This document shows positions 30,388 through 40,871 of a stretch of 64,000 nt of DNA, piece by piece. The translations under genes and the position numbers were made by a program. Below the pieces are notes generated by a model. That model saw only the letters and a list, made by a program, of their open reading frames with translations, was not told where the DNA came from and made no database searches. The first letter of the stretch is position 1; each line of letters starts with the position of its first letter. This stretch comes from Chitinibacter tainanensis DSM 15459 (GTDB taxonomy: Bacteria > Pseudomonadota > Gammaproteobacteria > Burkholderiales > Chitinibacteraceae): the NCBI RefSeq assembly GCF_000429785.1, contig NZ_AUCN01000018.1, positions 1 to 64,000 on the forward strand. Reading direction: 5' to 3'.

Positions 30388-31227
30388 ATGAAGCTGTGTG
30401 GCTTTGAAGTTGGATTGGATCAGCCATTTTTCCTGATTGCCGGTCCATGTGTCATCGAAAGCGAGCAACTGGCCATTGATACCGCTGGCCAACTGAAAGA
30501 GTTGACCAGCGCGCTGAATATCCCGTTCATCTACAAATCTAGCTTTGATAAAGCCAATCGCTCATCAGGCAAATCATTCCGCGGCTTGGGGATTGATGAA
30601 GGTCTGCGCATTCTGAGCGAAGTAAAAAAACAAATCGGTGTACCGGTGCTGACCGATGTGCATACCGAGGCGGAAGCGCCCATCGTGGCGCAAGTGGTTG
30701 ATGTGCTGCAAACCCCGGCCTTTCTGGCCCGCCAAACTGATTTTATCCACGCGGTCTGCGCCACTGGCAAACCGGTGAATATCAAAAAAGGTCAATTCAT
30801 GGCCCCGTGGGACATGAAACACGTGATTGCCAAAGGCAAAGAAGCCAATGGCGGCCTGGATAATCTGATGGTCTGCGATCGCGGTACCTCATTTGGTTAC
30901 AACACACTGATTAGCGATATGCGCGGCCTGATGGTGATGCGCGAAACCGGCTGCCCGGTGGTCTTTGATGCCACGCATTCGGTACAGCAGCCAGGCGGGC
31001 AGGGTGATCGCTCCGGTGGTCAACGCGAAATGGTGCCGGTCTTGGCGCGCGCAGCGGTTGCCTCGGGTATTGCGGGCCTCTTTATGGAAACCCATCCTAA
31101 TCCGTGCGAAGCGCTATCAGATGGCCCTAATGCCTTCCCATTGCCACGGATGCAGGAATTGCTGATTACGCTCAAGGAAATTGATCGTGCGGTTAAGGCA
31201 CACTCTTTCATTGAGCATACCTTGTAA
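30388..31227 (+). CDS. kdsA: 3-deoxy-8-phosphooctulonate synthase
   Basis: A 279-residue KDO-8-phosphate synthase. It condenses arabinose 5-phosphate with phosphoenolpyruvate in the lipopolysaccharide core pathway. [16 protein letters not shown] near the start, [24 protein letters not shown], and [14 protein letters not shown] are signature segments. The Cys of AGPCVIES has its family position, but I did not assign metal-dependent versus metal-independent class. The organism therefore makes a KDO-bearing LPS. AAGG precedes GGTATCTCATG at the start. Confidence 0.97.
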   Translation: MKLCGFEVGLDQPFFLIAGPCVIESEQLAIDTAGQLKELTSALNIPFIYKSSFDKANRSSGKSFRGLGIDEGLRILSEVKKQIGVPVLTDVHTEAEAPIVAQVVDVLQTPAFLARQTDFIHAVCATGKPVNIKKGQFMAPWDMKHVIAKGKEANGGLDNLMVCDRGTSFGYNTLISDMRGLMVMRETGCPVVFDATHSVQQPGGQGDRSGGQREMVPVLARAAVASGIAGLFMETHPNPCEALSDGPNAFPLPRMQELLITLKEIDRAVKAHSFIEHTL

Positions 31228-31311
31228 TTTCTTTGCGATATGCGGTGGGATTAATTCACCGCAGCTGTCATATTTATTGTATATATTCGTACCTATCTTC
31301 AAACCAACTGA

Positions 31312-32619
<1,308 letters not shown>

Positions 32620-32686
32620 GACGCGTTGTGTTATGGCTGCAGCGCTGATGTCAGCTCGACCTTGGCCGCGCAGCCATAGTAAGATC

Positions 32687-32714
32687 AAAACCGGAGTATG
32701 TACTCCGGTTTTTT
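32687..32714 (+). terminator. Terminator after eno
   Basis: CCGGAGTA/TACTCCGG with a TG turn, A residues before and six T after. It lies only about 30 bases before ftsB, so ftsB is expressed by read-through or its own promoter. Confidence 0.92.
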
Positions 32715-32742
32715 CTATGAATGGTCTGTTTCGGTTTCCTGA

Positions 32743-33066
32743 ATGCGTATTCTTGCTTTAGTTTTGGCTGTGCTAATTATTGCTTTGCAATGGCCGCTCT
32801 GGATTGGCAAAGGCAGCTGGATGCGCGTATGGCAACTGGATGAACAGCTGGTGCAACGCCAAGCTGAAAATGCCAAGCTCAAAGAGCGCAATGAAGCGCT
32901 AGATGCCGAGGTGAGCGACTTAAAAACTGGCTCGGAAGCTATCGAAGAGCGGGCCCGCAATGAGCTAGGCATGATTCGCCAAGATGAAGTGTTCTTCCAG
33001 GTGCTGGATCATAGCAAGCCGGCGATCATTAGTAGCAGTCCAACTAAAACTACATCACAAAAGTAA
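32743..33066 (+). CDS. ftsB: Cell division protein FtsB
   Basis: A 107-residue bitopic membrane protein of the divisome (FtsQLB complex). A short cytoplasmic start and one membrane helix (about 2-20) are followed by a periplasmic leucine-zipper-like coiled coil (about 28-70; [20 protein letters not shown]). The family ending [19 protein letters not shown] is clear. Its place after eno is conserved in proteobacteria. Confidence 0.94.
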   Translation: MRILALVLAVLIIALQWPLWIGKGSWMRVWQLDEQLVQRQAENAKLKERNEALDAEVSDLKTGSEAIEERARNELGMIRQDEVFFQVLDHSKPAIISSSPTKTTSQK

Positions 33067-33068
33067 AC

Positions 33069-33080
33069 TGTACCGGTACA
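33069..33080. promoter_or_regulatory. Perfect 12-bp palindrome before the MocR-type gene
   Basis: TGTACCGGTACA begins three bases after the ftsB stop. A second GGTAC half lies 14 bases downstream of the first (33089). A role as an autoregulatory operator is inference. Confidence 0.4.
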
Positions 33081-33162
33081 TTTTCCTGGGTACTGCACCC
33101 CAAGCCAATCTGTTATGCATTTGCGATATCGGCTATAGTACTCCTTACCCAAGGAGAGCCCG

Positions 33163-34632
33163 ATGAGCGAACAAATCACCCCACCTCGCAAAACCCTGTA
33201 TCTGCAATTGGCCGATGAAATGGCTGAGGCAATTAGTACGGGTGTGCTGCGCGTCGGGGAGAAAATGCCATCGATTCGCAAGCTCTCTGGGCAGCGCCAG
33301 CTGAGCTTATCCACGGTAATGGAAGCCTATCGGGAGCTGGAAGATCGTGGCTTGATTGAGGCGCGACCACAGTCGGGTTTTTATGTGCGCCAGCGGCTTA
33401 GTTTTGCCACACCCGAGCTCACTACGCCTCCTAAAAATCCATCGCATGTATTTATCGACCCTCTGCTTACCCCATCCGCAGTGAATCGCACCAATAAAGA
33501 AATTCGCGTCGATTTTGGCATGGCGATACTCTCGCCCAAATTATTCCCGAATGCGCAAATCCAGCGCATGCTCTCGCAAATCACCCGCCAATTCCCTGAT
33601 TTGGTGGCTGACTACGGCGAACCACAGGGCGATCTGGAATTGCGCCGGCAGATTTCTCGCCGCTCACTGATCTGGGGTGGCAAAGTTGAAGCGGATGAAA
33701 TCATTATCACGCAGGGCGGGATTGAGGCGCTGAATTTGTGCCTGCGCGCTGTAACCCAGCCGGGTGATGTGGTGGCGATTGAATCACCAGCCTATTTTGG
33801 CTTATTGCAGATTTTGGAGAGTTTTAAGCTCAAAGCCTTGGAAATCCCGACCCATGCTAAAACCGGTATTTCGATTGAAGCGCTGGAACTAGCCACGCGC
33901 AATGGCGAAGTCAAAGCTTGTGTGTTGCTGCCTAACTTTGCCAACCCATTAGGCAGCCTAATGCCCGATGAAAACAAGCAAAAATTGGTGCAGCTACTTG
34001 AAGAGCGCAATATCCCGCTAATTGAAGATGATATCTACGGCGAGTTTTGCTATCAGGGTGATCGGCCGATTCCGGCCAAAGCGTTTGATAAAACCGGCAA
34101 TGTCATGCTGATGTCCTCGTTTACCAAAATAGTGGCTCCGGGTTTTCGGATCGGCTGGGTGGTAGCCGGCAAATGGCAAAAGCAGATCGAGCAGCTGAAA
34201 TTTATTAATACCTACTCCACGCCATCGCTGTTACAGAGGGCCATGGCGCGGTTTCTGGAAACCGGTGGGTATGATCATCACTTGCGCCGTTTGCGCAAAA
34301 GCTGCGCCGAGCAAGTCAATCACGCAGTGAATGCAATTCAACGCTATTTCCCGGCAGACACCCGACTCAATGTACCACAGGGGGGGTATATCCTCTGGGT
34401 TGAGCTTAATAGCCGCATAGACACCATTACCCTGCTGCAAGACGCACTTGCCGAAGGGATTAGCTTCACGCCTGGCTCGCTATTTTCACCTAGCAATAGC
34501 TACCGCAACTGTTTGCGCATCTGCTGTGTTGAGGAATGGACCACACGGCACGAAAAAGCCATCGCCCGCTTGGGCGAATTAGCCCGCAAACAGCTGGGCG
34601 CACCGGAAAGCGTGCCGCTAGCAGCACACTAA
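33163..34632 (+). CDS. MocR-type GntR/aminotransferase transcription regulator
   Basis: A 489-residue fusion. The N-terminal GntR winged helix (about 10-78) has GEKMPSIRKLSGQRQLSLST and ends in GLIEARPQSGFYVR. The C-terminal fold-type I aminotransferase-like domain (about 105-475) has a putative PLP lysine in SSFTKIVAPGFRIGW, and NFANPLGS and IEDDIYGEF segments. MocR proteins use PLP or aldimine ligands to control target genes. No PLP, GABA or ectoine gene adjoins, so the regulon is unknown. A strong AAGGAG lies before the ATG. Confidence 0.93.
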   Translation: MSEQITPPRKTLYLQLADEMAEAISTGVLRVGEKMPSIRKLSGQRQLSLSTVMEAYRELEDRGLIEARPQSGFYVRQRLSFATPELTTPPKNPSHVFIDPLLTPSAVNRTNKEIRVDFGMAILSPKLFPNAQIQRMLSQITRQFPDLVADYGEPQGDLELRRQISRRSLIWGGKVEADEIIITQGGIEALNLCLRAVTQPGDVVAIESPAYFGLLQILESFKLKALEIPTHAKTGISIEALELATRNGEVKACVLLPNFANPLGSLMPDENKQKLVQLLEERNIPLIEDDIYGEFCYQGDRPIPAKAFDKTGNVMLMSSFTKIVAPGFRIGWVVAGKWQKQIEQLKFINTYSTPSLLQRAMARFLETGGYDHHLRRLRKSCAEQVNHAVNAIQRYFPADTRLNVPQGGYILWVELNSRIDTITLLQDALAEGISFTPGSLFSPSNSYRNCLRICCVEEWTTRHEKAIARLGELARKQLGAPESVPLAAH

Positions 34633-34703
34633 GCCCAACACGCGCCGCGAGTGTGTCTAGGGCTTGGACAGCTCAAGTCGAGCCCAAGCCGAACCTGCCA
34701 CCG

Positions 34704-34961
34704 CTATTCGCTGGCCACGCTGCGCATTACCGTCGAGCAGCTATATGGGCCAGCGGCTTGGGCTTCGACACAGGCCGCGGAATAAGACATCTGGCAGGGG
34801 GGATTGTCGCCTTTTTCATCCACCCACAGCACTTGCAGCCGCTCGCCGCAGCGCTGTTCGATCAGGGTGTTGATGTGCAATAGGTCTTCGACCAGCTCGC
34901 CAGCTTGCACGCTAGCGGCGCCAACGCACAAAGCGCCGGCCAGTAGGATAGAGCGCAGCAT
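34704..34961 (-). CDS. Small cysteine-containing exported protein
   Basis: An 85-residue protein from the Met at 34961, which has a perfect AGGAGG seven bases upstream and opens a signal peptide (MLRSILLAGALCVGAASVQA). The mature part of about 65 residues has four Cys (in EQRCGE, PPCQM, AACVE, YSCST), a number that could form two disulfides. I know no family for it. The frame runs upstream to 35009 but only the inner start makes sense. Confidence 0.72.
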   Translation of the reverse strand: MLRSILLAGALCVGAASVQAGELVEDLLHINTLIEQRCGERLQVLWVDEKGDNPPCQMSYSAACVEAQAAGPYSCSTVMRSVASE

Positions 34962-35112
34962 AGTGCCTCCTCGGCTAGCGAGGAGGATGCACCGTGCATC
35001 AAACGCCAACCTGTAATTGCACTATTGCTGCTCAGTCGGCGCTGGCAAGCGCTATTGCCTGAAAGGTTGAAACTTACAGACTAGCGGCAGAGCAACCTTA
35101 TTGATAGCAGGG

Positions 35113-35403
35113 TTAAGCGTGACGGGGCTGGCTACCTCCATGCAGCCATTGCTGTGCCCACTGCAGTAGTGGCTGCCAGCGCGAGGTGCTGGGTTGGCTT
35201 GCGCTAATGCGCAATTGGCTATCGCTCAAGGCCTCGACCAGCACAGCTTGCCAGCCTTGTACTTGCCAAGCTTCGCCGGCCTGCAGCACGACATCGTGGC
35301 CATCGTCGGTGAGCCAGATGGTGCCATGGTCACAGTGGATCCAGGCAAACTGTTGCTGATTCAGGCTGAGTAATTGTGAGCGGGTAAGGGTGGTCTGAGC
35401 CAT
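35113..35403 (-). CDS. DUF2917-family protein
   Basis: A 96-residue small protein with no signal peptide. The segment IHCDHGTIWLTDDGHDVVLQ and then GEAWQVQGWQAVLVEAL matches the DUF2917 pattern, a short cupin-like beta domain common in beta- and gammaproteobacteria. The function is unknown. It is transcribed alone, with 149 bases separating it from mnmC. Confidence 0.82.
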   Translation of the reverse strand: MAQTTLTRSQLLSLNQQQFAWIHCDHGTIWLTDDGHDVVLQAGEAWQVQGWQAVLVEALSDSQLRISASQPSTSRWQPLLQWAQQWLHGGSQPRHA

Positions 35404-35552
35404 GATCGTACTCCTGCGAGGTTTTAGCTAGAATACGCCGCCACCAGACTACGCTACAGGGGCACAACTGTACTGTATTTAGGTGTACAGGCAGGCTGAA
35501 TTGAGTAACTGTTATGCTGTTTTCGGGTCCACACTGTCTGCCGCTGACAGCT

Positions 35553-37454
35553 TTAGCCGGCTTTGCGCAATTGCCGCAACTTAAATCGCGCTGGATCAAT
35601 CGCGTTCAATAAGCTTTTTTCGATGGGCTGTGGCTCAGCATTGAGCTGGCAAGCCAAGACTTCCGCCGCCAGTGCATGCCAAGTAATGCCGCGCGAGCCA
35701 AAACCAACGCAGCAATACAGCCCAGATTGACGGGGCATTTGAAACAGTTGATGTACTGGTTCGTGGATTTCTCCTGCTACGTGCAGCTGCCCGACCAAGG
35801 GCAGGCGATCAAGCGAGTTGGGGCGCGCGCAGGTGCGTGTGCTGGCCTCGGGGCTGTTAATTTCATGCCCTAGCAAATCGGCCGCGCCCGCCAGATTGCT
35901 GGCCGTGAGCTCGGCAAGGCTGGCCCCACCTACCTCGGCCGCGCCGGTGCAGCGCCAGCCTGCTAGCGCAGGGGTAAGGTAGCGGGCCGCGGAGAGGCTG
36001 GGTACATGCTCAGATACGGCAGCGGCGGGGATTTTCGTAACCGAACGCCAACTTTCACTCAGCGGTAACTCGCCTGCGGCCCACAGATGTTGAACTGAGT
36101 GTGCATTGGCGAGGATAAGTACTTCGGTGCGGGCAAGTAGCGCATTGTCCGCGCCAAAAATGTGCCATGTTTGCTCTTGTTGCTCGATACAGCTAACAGG
36201 TGTATTGACCTGTATGCTAATTAGATCAATATCCGTAGCGATATACCCCTGACACAAACTATAAGGGTTCACCCACAGCGACTTTTCCAGCCACCACGCA
36301 CCATAGCTAACTGGATAGCCTAACTGTGCGGTACAGGTGGCGGCATCCAGATATTGCAACACGTCAGGTGGAAATTGCAGGGTTGCGACGGTGCTCGCTA
36401 GCAGGGCGTCTTGTTCGGCGTCTTTGGCCAATTGCAGATGGGGGCCGCAGCCCGCAAGTACAGTTGAGCCCAGCTGCCCAATCCGCTGCCGGCTCAGCGC
36501 CAAGCCGGCCCGGCTCAGGCGAGCGAGGGCATTATCATCCTTGCTAAAGGTCGCGTGGCACAGGCCCACATGATTGCCCGAGGCGCGTTGGGCTACATCC
36601 GCTTCGGCCTCAAAGATTTCAACCTGCCAGCCACGCTGCGCCAATGCCGCAGCCGTCGCGCAACCAGCCATACCGGCGCCAATAATCACTGCACGTTTTG
36701 GGTGTGGTCGCACGGCATGAGGACGAAACACGCGAGGTGGCTTGGGGATGCGCGCACAGCGCCCCACCAGCATTTGTCGTTTACTGGCAAAGCCCGCGAC
36801 TTTTTCAACAGCAAAGCCCGCTTCGGTCAGCCCACGACGAACTGCACCGGCCACCGTATATGTGGCGAGCGTGGTTTCGGCGTGGGCCAGTCGCCACAGC
36901 ACTTTGAACACGGGCAGGCACCACATCTCGGGGTTTTTGCTCGGAGCAAAGCCATCGAGGTAGATCGCATCCACCTTGGCCTGCAGCTCGTGCAGCATGC
37001 TTTGCACCTCACCCAACAGCAAGGTGAGAATGACCCGTCCACCCGCCAGCTCCAGCCGATGAAAGCCCGGAGTGAGCGCTGGCCAGATAGCCAACAGCTC
37101 GCTGGTGAAGGTGCTCAGCTCAGGGTAGCGCTGATACAGCTGGCTTAAATCGGCGCGACTAAACGGATGTTGCTCTACCGAGATAAAATGCAAGCGCGCC
37201 GAGCGGTGCGGATCATTGGACCAGGCCTGCCAGGTGGCTAAAAAACTTAAACCCTGCCCAAAACCAGTTTCAAGAATGGTGAAGCATTCGCGCTGCTGCC
37301 AGCGAGCCGGTAAGCCGTTGCCCGCCATAAACACGGCTTGCGCCTGCGCCAAGGCGCCATGGGCGGAATGGTAAACATCGGCATAGCGGCTGGAATACAA
37401 CGTACCATCAGCGGCGAAATCAAGCGTAGCGGCTTGCAGCGGGGTATAGGCCAT
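35553..37454 (-). CDS. mnmC: Bifunctional tRNA wobble-uridine modification protein MnmC
   Basis: A 633-residue two-domain enzyme finishing mnm5s2U34 in tRNAs for Lys, Glu and Gln. The N-terminal methyltransferase (about 1-230) has ILETGFGQGLSFLATWQAW and YLDGFAPSKNPEMW. The C-terminal FAD oxidoreductase (about 250-630) has the dinucleotide fold AVIIGAGMAGCATAAALAQR and SGNHVGLCH. The length is close to the E. coli enzyme. It follows the MFS gene by 15 bases on the same strand, so both may be one transcript. Confidence 0.95.
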   Translation of the reverse strand: MAYTPLQAATLDFAADGTLYSSRYADVYHSAHGALAQAQAVFMAGNGLPARWQQRECFTILETGFGQGLSFLATWQAWSNDPHRSARLHFISVEQHPFSRADLSQLYQRYPELSTFTSELLAIWPALTPGFHRLELAGGRVILTLLLGEVQSMLHELQAKVDAIYLDGFAPSKNPEMWCLPVFKVLWRLAHAETTLATYTVAGAVRRGLTEAGFAVEKVAGFASKRQMLVGRCARIPKPPRVFRPHAVRPHPKRAVIIGAGMAGCATAAALAQRGWQVEIFEAEADVAQRASGNHVGLCHATFSKDDNALARLSRAGLALSRQRIGQLGSTVLAGCGPHLQLAKDAEQDALLASTVATLQFPPDVLQYLDAATCTAQLGYPVSYGAWWLEKSLWVNPYSLCQGYIATDIDLISIQVNTPVSCIEQQEQTWHIFGADNALLARTEVLILANAHSVQHLWAAGELPLSESWRSVTKIPAAAVSEHVPSLSAARYLTPALAGWRCTGAAEVGGASLAELTASNLAGAADLLGHEINSPEASTRTCARPNSLDRLPLVGQLHVAGEIHEPVHQLFQMPRQSGLYCCVGFGSRGITWHALAAEVLACQLNAEPQPIEKSLLNAIDPARFKLRQLRKAG

Positions 37455-37469
37455 GGCAAAACAGCAGGT

Positions 37470-38705
37470 TTAGGCGGACGCAACGGGTGGATGCAGTGGT
37501 TCCCCGCGCAAAAAGGCTCGTCGTGCGGCAATGCCAAGGCTAATTGCCAGCACGCACAGCACCACAAAACTACGATTGCCCCACTGGGCATGGCCCCATT
37601 TTAACAGCTCGATGCCACCAGCAAACACCGCCATATTCAGCATGCCGAGCGCCGCAGCCACTACGCCTTTGGCTTGTTCGCTACTAAATAAGGTCAGGCG
37701 ATACAGTGCCGCATTGATCATGCCCATGCCAAACGCCGCAACGGCCAGCGACCAGGCCAGCCAGCGCCAAGCGGTGGGCTCGGCCAGCAGATACAAGCCC
37801 GCCAGCGCCCCAGCCAGCAAAGGGATAGAGCCGATGGTAATCAGCCGCTGTATCGGCAATTGGCTAATCAATTTGGCCAAAGCGATATTGCCGAGGATCA
37901 GCCCACCAAATACAGGGAATTGCCACCAGCCGTATTCCAGCGTGCTAAGCCCGGCATCCTGCATCAAAATCACCGGCGCCAGCGCAATCCAGCCCAGCAA
38001 GGGCACCGCATTCAGGCTAAGCGCCACGGCGCCCAGTACAAAGCGGCGATTGGTGTAGATTTGGCGATAATCTTGCCAGAGTTGGCGTGGATGCAATGGC
38101 TCGGCGAGTTTGGGCGAGGTTTCCGGCATTTTGTACCACAGGCCCAGGCAAGAAATCGCCGACACCACGGCCACTACGCCAAAAATCCAGCGCCAATCAC
38201 CCAGCTGTAACACTGCAGCACCGGCTACCGGGCCAACTAGAGGCGCAATTAGTGCCACATTGGCCATCAGCGCCATCACCCGCACGGCCATGGTTTCAGT
38301 GAAGCTTTCCTGGATGGTCGCATAGCCCACGGCGCCGATAAAACACAGGCCAATCCCCTGCAGAAAGCGGAAAGTGAGAAACAGCCAGAAACTATGTACC
38401 CAGATAATGCCAATACAACTCAGGGTGAAAAACACGGCACCGGCCAACATCACCGGCCGCCGGCCAAGCCGATCAGATAAAGGCCCGAGCAGCCATTGCA
38501 GGCTAGCGCCACCCAGCAGGCACAAAGTCATCGCCGTCGGAATCCAGGCCGGGTCGGCGGCAAACTCGCGCACCACGGCCGGCATGCCGGGCAAGATCAT
38601 GTCATTGGAAATGTAGGTGGCAAACTCAAAGAGCACCAGCGCCAGCGGGAACAATAAAGTCGCCCAGCTCAGCTGGCTAATTGGGGCAGGGCGTGCAACA
38701 GACAT
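37470..38705 (-). CDS. MFS multidrug exporter (MdfA/Bcr type)
   Basis: A protein of 411 residues from the Met at 38705 (MSVARPAPISQLSWATL); the upstream 26 residues in frame look non-coding. There are twelve predicted helices. FATYISNDMILPGMPAVV carries the acidic residue in TM1 seen in MdfA-like drug/proton antiporters. Motif A is GPLSDRLGRRPVML, and motif C-like APLVGPVAGAAVLQL follows. Substrate range is not predictable from sequence. Confidence 0.92.
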   Translation of the reverse strand: MSVARPAPISQLSWATLLFPLALVLFEFATYISNDMILPGMPAVVREFAADPAWIPTAMTLCLLGGASLQWLLGPLSDRLGRRPVMLAGAVFFTLSCIGIIWVHSFWLFLTFRFLQGIGLCFIGAVGYATIQESFTETMAVRVMALMANVALIAPLVGPVAGAAVLQLGDWRWIFGVVAVVSAISCLGLWYKMPETSPKLAEPLHPRQLWQDYRQIYTNRRFVLGAVALSLNAVPLLGWIALAPVILMQDAGLSTLEYGWWQFPVFGGLILGNIALAKLISQLPIQRLITIGSIPLLAGALAGLYLLAEPTAWRWLAWSLAVAAFGMGMINAALYRLTLFSSEQAKGVVAAALGMLNMAVFAGGIELLKWGHAQWGNRSFVVLCVLAISLGIAARRAFLRGEPLHPPVASA

Positions 38706-38865
38706 GCAGTATTCGCTCGCAAAACCTGTATTGTCGCAGGCTGGCGGGCAGAAAGATTGGTAAAAATACACTGGCATGCGCATTTGCGCAGGCTAGAGCC
38801 AAGATTTATCCCCGTGCCAGCCTCACTGCGGCATAATGAAAGCATTCTTCCATGGGGGTCGTACA

Positions 38866-39165
38866 ATGACAAAAACCGAATTGATTGCCATCATCCATAA
38901 CCTAGCCAGCATCGAGCACCCGGATCTCAACAAAAAGACCGTCGCGGCTTTGCTCGATACCCTGTCGGAAGTGATTACCGCCACGGTAAGCGGCGGCGGC
39001 GAAGTAACCCTACCGAATGTCGGTAAAATTGCGTTGAAATCGCGCGATGCCCGCGTGGGCCGTAACCCACGAACCGGTGAAGCAGTGCAAATCCCAGCCA
39101 AGAAAGTGCTGAAGTTTACTGCGGCCAAAGCGCTGAAAGATGCGGTAGCAGGCGAGCAGAAATAA
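38866..39165 (+). CDS. HU-family DNA-binding protein
   Basis: A protein of 99 residues from the ATG at 38866; the frame extends back to 38836 without family support. The helical dimer half is followed by the DNA-binding arm with the HU signature RNPRTGEAVQIPAKK. It is slightly longer than E. coli HU (90) because of an extension after the first helix (IEHPDLNKKT). It acts as a nucleoid protein. It is convergent with lysS across a shared terminator. Confidence 0.93.
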   Translation: MTKTELIAIIHNLASIEHPDLNKKTVAALLDTLSEVITATVSGGGEVTLPNVGKIALKSRDARVGRNPRTGEAVQIPAKKVLKFTAAKALKDAVAGEQK

Positions 39166-39190
39166 GCAGCACACTGCACGCATTGCGCAG

Positions 39191-39227
39191 CCAATAAAAA
39201 ACCGGCTTTAAGCCGGTTTTTTATTGG
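39191..39227. terminator. Bidirectional terminator between hup-like gene and lysS
   Basis: Perfect 18-base arms around a single central T, with core ACCGGCTT/AAGCCGGT flanked by A and T runs on both sides. Confidence 0.92.
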
Positions 39228-39297
39228 TGATACCTACTGCTGGTATAGGGCTCTAGCGCAGATAAAACATAGCCTACAGCCCGATACAGCCGCCCAA

Positions 39298-40800
39298 TCA
39301 GTCTTCGCGACGCATTTGTGGGAACAAAATCACGTCACGAATACTTGGCGCGTCGGTCAGCAGCATCACCAAGCGATCGATACCGATACCGCAGCCGCCA
39401 GTTGGTGCCAGACCGTATTCCAGTGCGCGGATATAGTCAGCATCGAAGTGCATAGCTTCATCGTCGCCGGCTTCTTTCAGATCCACCTGCGCTTGGAAAC
39501 GCGCGGCTTGATCTTCCGGATCATTCAACTCGGAATAGCCATTGGCGTGCTCACGGCCCACGATAAACAACTCGAAGCGCTCGGTAATGCCCGCTTGCGT
39601 ATCAGATGCGCGCGCCAGCGGTGATACCTCCGCCGGGTAATCGATGATGAAAGTCGGTTCCCACAATTTCGCCTCGGTGTTTTCTTCAAACAGGCTCAGC
39701 TGCAGGCCGCCGATACCATCGGTCAGCACGGGTTTACCACCCAGACGCGCGATTTCGGCTTTCAGGAAGGCGCGGTCGTGCAGTTGCTCGTCGGTATATT
39801 CCGGGTTGTAGTGCTTGATGGCATCCACAATGGTGAAGCGGGCAAAGGGCTTGGACAGATCCACCGTTTTGCCTTGATATTCAACGACTGCATGGCCGGT
39901 GGCTTCGATCGCGCAGGCACGGATAATGCCTTCGGTCATTTCCATCATGCGCTGGTAATCGGCATAGGCCTCGTAGAATTCCACCATGGTGAATTCTGGA
40001 TTGTGGCGAGTACTCATGCCTTCGTTTCGGAAGTTGCGGTTGACTTCAAACACCCGCTCCAGACCGCCCACGACCAGGCGTTTCAGATACAGCTCAGGGG
40101 CAATCCGCAGGTACAGTGGCATATCCAGCGCATTGTGGTGCGTCTGGAATGGCTTGGCCGAAGCACCGCCCGGGATCGGGTGCATCATCGGAGTTTCCAC
40201 TTCCAGATAACCTTCGCCAGTCATAAATTCGCGCAGGCGTTGCACGATTTTGCTGCGTTTAATGAAGGTGTTACGGCTGTTTTCGTTGGTGATCAGATCC
40301 ACATAGCGCTGGCGGTATTTGGTTTCCTGATCGGTCAGGCCGTGGAATTTCTCTGGCAGTGGGCGCAGCGATTTGGTCAGCAGACGCAGCTCGGTCACAT
40401 GGACGGACAATTCACCGGTTTTGGTTTTCATCAGCGTGCCGCGCGCAGCGACGATATCGCCCAAATCCCAGGTTTTAAAGTCGCTGTATACGTCTTCACC
40501 CACGGCTTGGCCGCTGATGTAGAACTGAATGCGGCCAGAGCCATCTTGAATCGTGATAAAGCTGGCTTTCCCCATGACCCGCTTGAGCATAATCCGGCCA
40601 GCCACACTAACGGCAATGGCTTGCGCTTCCAGTGGCTCTTTCTCGAAGTGACCATATTCAGCGGCCAGATCGGCAGCCAGGTGTTCACGTTTGAAGTCGT
40701 TCGGGAAAGCAACGCCTTTGCTGCGGATCGCGGCCAGTTTGGCGCGACGCTCGGCAATGATCTGATTTTCGTCTTGCGGGAGGATTTGTTCTTCTGACAT
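39298..40800 (-). CDS. lysS: Lysyl-tRNA synthetase, class II
   Basis: A 500-residue class II synthetase. The N-terminal OB-fold anticodon-binding domain (about 60-175) includes [14 protein letters not shown]. Motif 2 is [20 protein letters not shown], and motif 3 is [14 protein letters not shown] near the C-terminus. It follows prfB on the same strand with a 71-base spacer holding a perfect hairpin, the prfB-lysS order known from E. coli. Confidence 0.97.
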   Translation of the reverse strand: MSEEQILPQDENQIIAERRAKLAAIRSKGVAFPNDFKREHLAADLAAEYGHFEKEPLEAQAIAVSVAGRIMLKRVMGKASFITIQDGSGRIQFYISGQAVGEDVYSDFKTWDLGDIVAARGTLMKTKTGELSVHVTELRLLTKSLRPLPEKFHGLTDQETKYRQRYVDLITNENSRNTFIKRSKIVQRLREFMTGEGYLEVETPMMHPIPGGASAKPFQTHHNALDMPLYLRIAPELYLKRLVVGGLERVFEVNRNFRNEGMSTRHNPEFTMVEFYEAYADYQRMMEMTEGIIRACAIEATGHAVVEYQGKTVDLSKPFARFTIVDAIKHYNPEYTDEQLHDRAFLKAEIARLGGKPVLTDGIGGLQLSLFEENTEAKLWEPTFIIDYPAEVSPLARASDTQAGITERFELFIVGREHANGYSELNDPEDQAARFQAQVDLKEAGDDEAMHFDADYIRALEYGLAPTGGCGIGIDRLVMLLTDAPSIRDVILFPQMRRED

Positions 40801-40839
40801 GGGTATGTGCCTGCAGTTTAGATCTGGGTTTTGTTTAGG

Positions 40840-40863
40840 GCAGATACCCCTGAGGGTATCTGC
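40840..40863. promoter_or_regulatory. Perfect hairpin in the prfB-lysS spacer
   Basis: Ten-base arms GCAGATACCC and GGGTATCTGC around four bases, with no T run on either side. It probably affects processing or read-through from prfB into lysS; this is inference. Confidence 0.5.
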
Positions 40864-40871
40864 ATAATCAC

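Noticed and set aside
39778-40797. A 339-codon frame antisense to lysS
   Set aside because: It mirrors a conserved synthetase gene; its protein shows no recognisable domain and is rich in His and Phe, as antisense products often are.
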